From Huiozyma naganishii CBS 8797 (lineage: Eukaryota; Ascomycota; Saccharomycetes; Saccharomycetales; Saccharomycetaceae): a DNA stretch of 64,000 bases. Under the pieces are notes generated by a model, which was given only the letters and a program-made list of their open reading frames with translations, was not told the origin of the DNA and did no database searches. The stretch spans positions 496,001-560,000 of the forward strand of contig NC_035928.1 in NCBI RefSeq assembly GCF_000348985.1, given 5' to 3'. Positions 57,644 through 64,000 of the stretch are shown here, piece after piece. The first letter of the stretch is position 1; each line of letters starts with the position of its first letter. The translations under genes and the position numbers were made by a program.

Positions 57644-60037
57644 CTAACTTAACTTGTACTCCCCTTCAGGTGTTTGTTGTAACAGATGAGTGCTCTGTAC
57701 ATTGTAGTCCAAGTACCCCTGTAATTGCAACATCGTCACAGTCTCTTGGTATCGTATCGTCGCAGGTACTGTAGCGGCAAGGTACTCGTGTATCTCAGCA
57801 CATGACAATGTACCAAGACTTTCTAGCATTCCTCTAATGAAGGTCCATACAACACCGTCAAGAAACTCTCTCGTGCTTGCCTCTAGCGGGGTGCCTCGGT
57901 TGGGTGGCGGCCCAGTTTCCGACGTGGACTCGTAGTACCCACTACTACTCAATCTCAACAACCCTGCATTCACCCAGTATGTTAACGAGGTCTGTACATC
58001 CGCAATATCCATACCGCACAGTTCACAGAGCTCCGTGGGGGTGTACCCTGCGCGGGGGCCCCCAGTAGCATACTTCTCAATCACACTGTACTTCATAGCG
58101 TCCACTTTAAACACTTGGGGCACCTCCCCGTCATTCACAGTCAACTCTATCTCGAAAATCGTCTTCTCTTTACAAAGCCGAACCATTCGACCGTATTTCA
58201 ACTCGCAGAACCGACCACCGTACTGCAATATGTCTGTTTCAAGGACAGGATCGATCTTGATCTGGTCCCTGTTCCCTGCTTTAGTAAATGTGTCGTCCCT
58301 GTAGCTCCAGTACTGCGATGAGATAAACTTGGGGAACACATTACCGTTCAGCATCGAGGTTCTATGCAGCCGACGAGTGATCTTCGCGTTCTCCCTCAAA
58401 TCATGCAACATCACATCGATCTTGTTCAAACTTAATAGCACTTGTTCGTTGTTAGAACTGACGGGGGCATCAGCGGTGTCCCTCGACAAGGGACCCCCGT
58501 CGCCCACATCCCCCTTTGTCACTTTCCTTTTGATCAACTGGTAACACTCGTTCCAGTTCGGCTCCAACGTGTACCCGGACAACTTGAACAACTTCAGAGT
58601 CAACAGTTTCAAGAAACAGGATAGTAACTCATCCTTCTTATCGAAAAGCTCAAACAGCGGGTCTAGTAGATTAGTACGGTTCGACCGTTGTGAGAATTTC
58701 ACATTGACACCTACGTAATCCCTCGTACCTTGGTTCGTCTCGTGGTGTCCACGTNNNCAAAATTGGTTCAACACTTGCTTGTATACCAGATCTGTGGTCC
58801 CATCGTCCAATTTATCGTCGACGTCCATAGAAGAACTGTCATTGAGATGTGGAGAGCTGATTTTCGAGGGAGATGGGGTGGGAGTCTGGCATTTGGCATT
58901 GATATTCACGTAGGGGTCCTCCCTCAACTCGTGTGAAAGTTCACTCAGACCCTTGACGGGCGAAACCCCCATTTTCTCGAAATCAACGTCTCGCAGATCT
59001 AAGATCGCATATAGTATTATCTGGACGGCATCACCTCTTTGATGGAAAAACGGTTTCACAAAATTCGTTATCGTGTGCATGTGCCTTGCTCGCGGATCCA
59101 AGATTACAAAACATTTGACGCTTCGGATAAAGGCCACTAAGGCCTCCACAGTGTTGACACTCGGGTTCAGTACTTTAATTTTAAACTGCTTCAAAAACTG
59201 GTTCACAAGTTTGCTGAGACGTTCGTAACCGCTCATAAAAGTCCTCAATTCAAGGATCGTCGTCTTCGCCGCCTGATAACTCTCTACGACAATCTCAAAA
59301 ATCTCTTCAGTTCGTATCCTTACAAACTCCTTCTCAAAACATTTGTATAGAACCTTTGTGAAATCGTGATTATCCTCCGATAGATGCAGAAACTTGGCAA
59401 GATGCGACCAGTACAGATTGATGAACTTGTTGAAAGTATTCATCACGAGAAATTTCGCCTCCCAATTCCTCCTCATCTCATTGTCACACAACGTAGATAT
59501 TTTCGAAACAATAGTGTCCAGCGCCAGGTTCCACGGTCTTAACAATTTCGCATTCGCTGTATAAAGCCATTCGATGATCTGATACCCAGACTCAAAATCA
59601 TCGTCTTGCATCAGTGTTTCAAACTCAGCCACAAGACTGTTCCTGAGATTATCATCATTGTCAACAAGGTAATGTCTTAGTGAGCAGATAGTTTGCTCGA
59701 TTGCTAGTTGATCTGAAATGGAGAGAAATGGTAAATACGTGACAGGGTATACAAGTTTGCTCTCAAGCACCTGGATATGCTTGAATTCGCGCTTAACCTG
59801 ATCACACAGATATTCCTGTTTGATCACATCAATGTAATAAATCTTAAACTGCCTATCAAGCTCGGAAGCTTTGCCCAATACGGATCTGATGGCCTTCTTC
59901 ATGCGTAACGATGGCGGATGACATGCATGCGCTTGCGGATGAATCCACCCCATCACTCTCTCCAAATCATCTTGTTCTTGCTCTGTAGCCAAATAGCGCT
60001 TCAAATGATGCCGGCTTGACATCCTGTGCCCACTCAT
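57644..60037 (-). CDS. APC2: Anaphase-promoting complex cullin subunit Apc2
   Basis: A protein of about 797 aa (S. cerevisiae 853). Cullin-like scaffold that, with the RING subunit Apc11, forms the catalytic core of APC/C. Helical N-terminal half. Cullin homology domain about residues 440-720 (including TRDYVGVNVKF, LEPNWNECYQLI, KFISSQYWSYRDD). C-terminal winged helix (about 720-797), with the end GEYKLS. Three N bases at 58755-58757 leave two codons undefined (about residues 428-429), but the frame is kept. A second in-frame ATG lies five codons in. Synteny as YLR127C. Divergent from DCN1 over 166 bp. Confidence 0.93.
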   Translation of the reverse strand: MSGHRMSSRHHLKRYLATEQEQDDLERVMGWIHPQAHACHPPSLRMKKAIRSVLGKASELDRQFKIYYIDVIKQEYLCDQVKREFKHIQVLESKLVYPVTYLPFLSISDQLAIEQTICSLRHYLVDNDDNLRNSLVAEFETLMQDDDFESGYQIIEWLYTANAKLLRPWNLALDTIVSKISTLCDNEMRRNWEAKFLVMNTFNKFINLYWSHLAKFLHLSEDNHDFTKVLYKCFEKEFVRIRTEEIFEIVVESYQAAKTTILELRTFMSGYERLSKLVNQFLKQFKIKVLNPSVNTVEALVAFIRSVKCFVILDPRARHMHTITNFVKPFFHQRGDAVQIILYAILDLRDVDFEKMGVSPVKGLSELSHELREDPYVNINAKCQTPTPSPSKISSPHLNDSSSMDVDDKLDDGTTDLVYKQVLNQFXXRGHHETNQGTRDYVGVNVKFSQRSNRTNLLDPLFELFDKKDELLSCFLKLLTLKLFKLSGYTLEPNWNECYQLIKRKVTKGDVGDGGPLSRDTADAPVSSNNEQVLLSLNKIDVMLHDLRENAKITRRLHRTSMLNGNVFPKFISSQYWSYRDDTFTKAGNRDQIKIDPVLETDILQYGGRFCELKYGRMVRLCKEKTIFEIELTVNDGEVPQVFKVDAMKYSVIEKYATGGPRAGYTPTELCELCGMDIADVQTSLTYWVNAGLLRLSSSGYYESTSETGPPPNRGTPLEASTREFLDGVVWTFIRGMLESLGTLSCAEIHEYLAATVPATIRYQETVTMLQLQGYLDYNVQSTHLLQQTPEGEYKLS
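58755..58757. other. Undetermined bases (NNN) inside APC2
   Basis: Three N characters within the APC2 coding sequence. The frame continues correctly across them, so either three unresolved bases or a placeholder gap whose true length is a multiple of three. Confidence 0.95.
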
Positions 60038-60203
60038 CTAATTTTGCCGCCTCCTCTGTTTCGCAACCCCAGAGGGTTTCTTAAATCGTTGTAGTTATTA
60101 GAACTTTAAAAATAATGTACACCGTGAAACGTTCAAAACGGTGTCACAAGGTTGTTTAGTATAAGGGCATCCTGCGTACCACCCTGAGCTCCTAGAACGA
60201 ACA

Positions 60204-61001
60204 ATGGAGGAAGATGCAATCCATGACTTTATCGAATTGACACAATGTCGGGACAGGAAGAAAGCAGAGAGATATCTCAGGGAAAGTCACTGGAATGTAA
60301 ACTACGCCCTGAATGATTTCTACGATAAAGAGGTTGGGAACTTTTTCAGCACGTACAAGGATGTACCCCAGGACAATGTTGTGTACCCACCTGAGTTGAT
60401 ACATGTGTTTGATCAATACAGTGAAGCAGGGGTCATTACATTTGAAGGGATGATTACGTATATCGGTGATCTTTCTCTATCCATCGATGATTTGGTCACA
60501 ATCTGCCTAGCCCAGTTGCTTGGGTGGGAAAACTTACTGGCACCAATTACGCGAGAGCAATTCTTAGCCCAGTGGTTTCTGCAAGGCTGTTCCACAATAA
60601 ACGAGATGAAAACAGTATTGGCAGATCTCAATGGGAAGCTGGAGAAGGATAGGGGCTATTTTAAAGAGATATACATGTACACCTTCCCTCTGCTAGTTGA
60701 ACCTGACCAAAACAAACTTGACGCTGCCAGTACAATAGAGTATTGGAAACTTTTCTTTGACCAAGAAAAAAAATACCCGATGATTATAGATCAAGAGTTA
60801 CTTGACCCATGGTTTGTATACTTAGGAGAGCAATCGGAAAATATGTCCGTAACAGAAGATATCTGGAAAATGGTATACCAGTTTTTCAACCGGTTCAGAA
60901 GCTTGGGAGACGTTAAACAAGGATATGATGAAATGGCAGCGTGGCCGATACTGATAGATGAGTTCATTGAGTACCTGCAGGATACTGTCCCGAATTTTTA
61001 G
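60204..61001 (+). CDS. DCN1: Scaffold-type NEDD8 (Rub1) ligase Dcn1
   Basis: A protein of 265 aa (S. cerevisiae 269). Promotes neddylation of cullins, mainly Cdc53, by joining Ubc12 and cullin-Rbx1. N-terminal UBA-like domain (about residues 5-45, with HWNVNYALNDFYD) and the PONY domain (about 60-265, with the DAD patch region and AAWPILIDEF near the end). S. cerevisiae DCN1 has a short intron near its 5' end. Here no GTATGT or TACTAAC is seen in the 166-bp leader, and the ATG at 60204 gives a slightly shorter N-terminus, so the intron appears absent. A 14-codon upstream ORF (60114-60158) precedes it. Confidence 0.93.
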   Translation: MEEDAIHDFIELTQCRDRKKAERYLRESHWNVNYALNDFYDKEVGNFFSTYKDVPQDNVVYPPELIHVFDQYSEAGVITFEGMITYIGDLSLSIDDLVTICLAQLLGWENLLAPITREQFLAQWFLQGCSTINEMKTVLADLNGKLEKDRGYFKEIYMYTFPLLVEPDQNKLDAASTIEYWKLFFDQEKKYPMIIDQELLDPWFVYLGEQSENMSVTEDIWKMVYQFFNRFRSLGDVKQGYDEMAAWPILIDEFIEYLQDTVPNF

Positions 61002-61569
61002 AACGATACTTACCGGTACATTCTTGCAATGGCAGCAAATAAAATACTGAATCTCACCCACTGCAAATGTGAAACTCAGAACAAGCTTTAGCTCTCGCAA
61101 TTTTGCTAGAGTTCTCTCAGAATGAGATTTTTTCCTCCAGTTTTTCCTTAAAAGAACTTACCCAAGACACGCATTTGAGTCAGACTCGGAGAAATACAGA
61201 CATCGCTTACTTTGACCTGCCCAAGGTACGTACAGTATTCAGCAAACTACTAGAAAAGACAATTTCTATTCTCTGCTATTTCGGTATATTCAAACTCCCA
61301 ACCAAACAAGATGTACAGGTTCTAATGGACGTCAATGAATACCACAACGAGAGATAGTGTCATAGTGTCATTGGCATACTTTTGACACCATCGAGTGCTG
61401 GCCGTCCGTCAAGTATTGGGAACTCTATACTCAACCTTTAAAGGCGGGTAAAACAGAAAAAATTAAGAAGAGAGACGTTAAAAAAATTTTCCACATAAAG
61501 TTTATGCGATGACATTGGCATAGTTGCGGTACATTCTGAGCAGATCTGTGCATATAGAACAACGATCCA
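61002..61569 (+). promoter_or_regulatory. DIP2 promoter with RRPE and PAC elements
   Basis: 568 bp between DCN1 and DIP2. AAAAATTTT (RRPE) at 61482-61490 and GCGATGA (PAC core) at 61506-61512 lie 58-88 bp before the DIP2 ATG, the standard paired arrangement of yeast ribosome-biogenesis promoters (Stb3 and Dot6/Tod6 sites). An 84-codon frame at 61103-61357 begins with TTG and is not credited. Confidence 0.7.
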
Positions 61570-64000
61570 ATGGTGAAATCGTACCAAAGATTTGAGCAGA
61601 GTGCAGTATTTGGTGTTATAAGCTCTGAAGCGAATAATGTTTGGCTGCCACCTTTGAAAGGGAGGAGCAGTGGAAGTCCTGGGCAAATTATCACCAGTGC
61701 GCTCGAAAACGTTAATATTTGGGACATCAAGACTGGAGAACTCATTGCGCAGCTACAGGATGGCATAACTCCTGGTTCTGCAGACTCAAAGGTGAATACA
61801 AAACCCGCAGAGGTCACTTTCTTACAGTACCACCCGGATTCAAGTCTACTGGCCGTTGGTTACAGAGACGGTAACATCAAAGTCTGGGATTTGGTTTCCA
61901 AGACTGTTCTGATTAACCTGAATGGACACAAATCCTCCATCACTGTCCTAAAATTTGACGTCAACTGTACCAGACTAGTATCTGGGTCCAGCGACTCCAA
62001 TATCATTATCTGGGATTTAGTTTCTGAAGTCGGTATCTGTAAATTGAGATCCCACAAAGACAGAATTAGTGATTTATACGTTGACGATGACTTCAATTGG
62101 CTATTGAGTGTATCGAAGGATGGTCTTATAAAGGTTTGGGACTTGAAGACTAACCAGTGTGTGGAAACTCACATTGCCCATACTGGGGAATGTTGGTCGC
62201 TTGGGATTAAAGATGATGTTGTGATCACCACTTCCAACACTTCTCAAATTAAATTATGGAGTCTGGATTTGGACGGTGAAGTTGGGTCCAAGTTGATAGA
62301 GAAAGGTGTTTACGAGAAACAAAGTAAACAACGCGGCACATCAGTCAAATTCATTGAAAACTCGTCTGGCGTAGCCTTCTTTGCAATTGGTAATGCCGAT
62401 AAAACTATTGAAATCTTCAGAATCAGGCCACAGGAAGAAATCACGAGAGCACTAAAGAAAAGGGAGAAAAGACTGAAAGAAAAGGGCATGGAGGATGAGG
62501 ATATACAACAGAATATTAAAGAATCATTTGTCTCTACGATGATGCATTCCTTTCAAACTGTGAGATCCGCCTTTAAATTGAAGTCTTTCTCGTGGACCTT
62601 TGCAACAAACTCGAAGCTCGAACTTGTCGCGACAACTTCAAGCAATACCATCGAGTACTACACGATAGCCTATGAAAAGAGAGAGCCAACTCAGCCAGCC
62701 CCTAATAGACTGTACACTATAGAACTTCAAGGTTTAAGAACGGACATACGTGCCACTGACATTAGCGATGACAACATGTTACTGGCCACTGCGTCCAATG
62801 GACTGTTGAAAATCTGGAATCTGAGAACCAAACAGTGTATTAGAACTTTTGACTGTGGCTATGCATTGACGTGTAAATTTCTACCAGGTGGGTTACTTGT
62901 AATTTTAGGTACAAGGAACGGTGAGTTGCAACTCTTTGACCTGGCGTCATCCACCCAAATTGAAAATATAGAGGGGGCGCACGACGCCGCCATATGGTCT
63001 TTGGATCTCACAAGTAATGGTAAGAGGCTGGTCACCGGTTCTGCTGATAAGACTGTGAAGTTTTGGGATTTCCAATTAGAGCAGCTCCCAATAGAGGGCA
63101 CTAGTGGCAAATCGGAGTCCAAATTAACTTTAAACCACGATACAACTCTCGAGTTGAATGATGACGTGCTATGCGTTAAGATTTCGCCCGAAGATAAACA
63201 TTTGGCGGTCTCTTTACTTGATAACACTGTCAAAATATTCTTCCTAGACACCATGAAATTTTTCTTGAGTTTGTACGGGCACAAGCTTCCTGTTTTATCT
63301 ATCGACATATCGTTTGATTCTAAAATGGTTATAACGTCTTCTGCGGATAAGAACATTAAGATTTGGGGTCTTGACTTTGGTGATTGTCACAAGTCCTTAT
63401 TCGCACATCAAGATTCAATCATGAACGTTAAGTTCCTACCGGAATCACATAACTTTTTCAGTTGTTCAAAGGATGGTCAGGTGAAATACTGGGATGGTGA
63501 CAAGTTTGAATGTGTCCAAAAGTTGGTGAGTCACCAAAGTGAAGTGTGGTGCCTCGCCATGGGCCTAGATGGTTCATTTGTTGTTTCCACATCTCATGAC
63601 CATAGTATCAGGATATGGCAGGAGACTGAAGATCAGGTTTTCCTGGAGGAAGAAAGGGAAAAAGAAATGGAGGAACAGTACGAGGAAACTTTGTTGAACT
63701 CGTTGGAGGAGGGGACCGGGGATGATGCATTCAAGAAGGATAGTGTGGACGGAGAGGGCGACGAGGCGACTGACGTTCACAAGCAAACCATAGAGTCGTT
63801 GAAAGCTAACGAAAAACTGATGGACGCACTAGACCTAGGTTTGACTGAGATTGAAGCGATGGAGAGGTACAACAGTGACATGGCACTTTGGAAGAAGAAG
63901 AAGATTGGTTCTGAAATGCCCGTCAAACCGTCAGGTAATGCTGTGCTGCTAGCGGTCAAGAAGTCGCCCGAGCAGTACATTATGGAAACGCTGGCAAGAA
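61570..64000 (+). CDS. DIP2: U3 snoRNP/SSU processome protein Dip2 (Utp12), 5' part
   Basis: 810 codons are visible before the window ends; S. cerevisiae Dip2 is 943 aa, so about 130 C-terminal residues are missing. Subunit of the UtpB complex of the 90S pre-ribosome, needed for 18S rRNA processing. Two tandem WD40 beta-propellers are visible as repeated GH..I..L.F / IKVWDL-type units (for example IKVWDLVSKT, IIIWDLVSEV, VKFWDFQLEQ, IRIWQETED), ending about residue 690. A charged helical Utp12-type domain begins after it. Starts at the ATG at 61570 (MVKSYQRFEQSAVFG), as in the family. Promoter has RRPE and PAC. Confidence 0.95.
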   Translation, partial: MVKSYQRFEQSAVFGVISSEANNVWLPPLKGRSSGSPGQIITSALENVNIWDIKTGELIAQLQDGITPGSADSKVNTKPAEVTFLQYHPDSSLLAVGYRDGNIKVWDLVSKTVLINLNGHKSSITVLKFDVNCTRLVSGSSDSNIIIWDLVSEVGICKLRSHKDRISDLYVDDDFNWLLSVSKDGLIKVWDLKTNQCVETHIAHTGECWSLGIKDDVVITTSNTSQIKLWSLDLDGEVGSKLIEKGVYEKQSKQRGTSVKFIENSSGVAFFAIGNADKTIEIFRIRPQEEITRALKKREKRLKEKGMEDEDIQQNIKESFVSTMMHSFQTVRSAFKLKSFSWTFATNSKLELVATTSSNTIEYYTIAYEKREPTQPAPNRLYTIELQGLRTDIRATDISDDNMLLATASNGLLKIWNLRTKQCIRTFDCGYALTCKFLPGGLLVILGTRNGELQLFDLASSTQIENIEGAHDAAIWSLDLTSNGKRLVTGSADKTVKFWDFQLEQLPIEGTSGKSESKLTLNHDTTLELNDDVLCVKISPEDKHLAVSLLDNTVKIFFLDTMKFFLSLYGHKLPVLSIDISFDSKMVITSSADKNIKIWGLDFGDCHKSLFAHQDSIMNVKFLPESHNFFSCSKDGQVKYWDGDKFECVQKLVSHQSEVWCLAMGLDGSFVVSTSHDHSIRIWQETEDQVFLEEEREKEMEEQYEETLLNSLEEGTGDDAFKKDSVDGEGDEATDVHKQTIESLKANEKLMDALDLGLTEIEAMERYNSDMALWKKKKIGSEMPVKPSGNAVLLAVKKSPEQYIMETLAR

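Noticed and set aside
61103..61357. 84-codon frame before DIP2
   Set aside because: Begins with TTG and lies in the DIP2 promoter spacer; likely chance.
1..64000. CRISPR arrays, operons, phage or insertion sequences
   Set aside because: Gene structure, tRNA, U6 and snoRNA are eukaryotic; no spaced identical repeats or transposase genes were seen.

Overview
This window is nuclear chromosomal DNA from a budding yeast of the family Saccharomycetaceae. Gene order follows the Saccharomyces cerevisiae chromosome XII block from YLR100W (ERG27) to YLR129W (DIP2) almost gene for gene and in the same orientation. It includes two small RNA genes in their expected intervals (snR79 between SEN2 and MDN1, U6/SNR6 between REX3 and YLR108C) and a tRNA-Arg(ACG) before AVL9. 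Two genes that S. cerevisiae keeps on the sister (YDR) track, SAC6 and SAN1, are interleaved here. The other YDR-track genes expected from an unduplicated ancestor (for example FIN1, YCF1, HPR1, DOP1, PEX7) are absent. This suggests a post-whole-genome-duplication species with its own pattern of gene loss. Species identity is not claimed. All names rest on protein similarity recalled from S. cerevisiae plus synteny; no search was run.

Layout. 1-2171: the tail of one THI20-family gene and a second, frameshifted THI20-like gene with a decayed kinase half. 2455-9543: ERG27, SAC6, APC9, CDC45, LCL2. 9627-27899: SEN2, snR79, the 14.8-kb MDN1 and REX3. 28250-33748: U6 snRNA, the YLR108C homologue, AHP1, CCW12, HOG1. 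34112-39117: a divergent OPT1-CPS1 pair that is not at this place in S. cerevisiae. 39118-41697: a gene-poor stretch with tRNA-Arg and two diverged 102-bp direct repeats. 41698-52148: AVL9, CFT2, MSL5, CLF1, TML25, SRN2. 52272-60037: SAN1, one yapsin (YPS1/MKC7 type), the YLR126C-type amidotransferase, APC2 (three N bases inside). 60204-64000: DCN1 and the 5' part of DIP2.

Most genes are unrelated housekeeping genes kept together by ancestry: mRNA 3' processing and splicing (CFT2, MSL5, CLF1, U6), ribosome biogenesis (MDN1, DIP2, REX3, snR79), cell cycle and ubiquitin (CDC45, APC2, APC9, DCN1, SAN1), cell wall and stress (CCW12, HOG1, YPS1, AHP1). The one pair that looks functionally assembled is OPT1-CPS1: a peptide/glutathione importer and a vacuolar carboxypeptidase share a 944-bp divergent promoter carrying GATA, Gcn4 and Met31/32-type motifs.

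Base composition is uneven: the AHP1-HOG1 area and especially about 56.5-57.5 kb are strikingly GC-rich compared with the AT-richer remainder.
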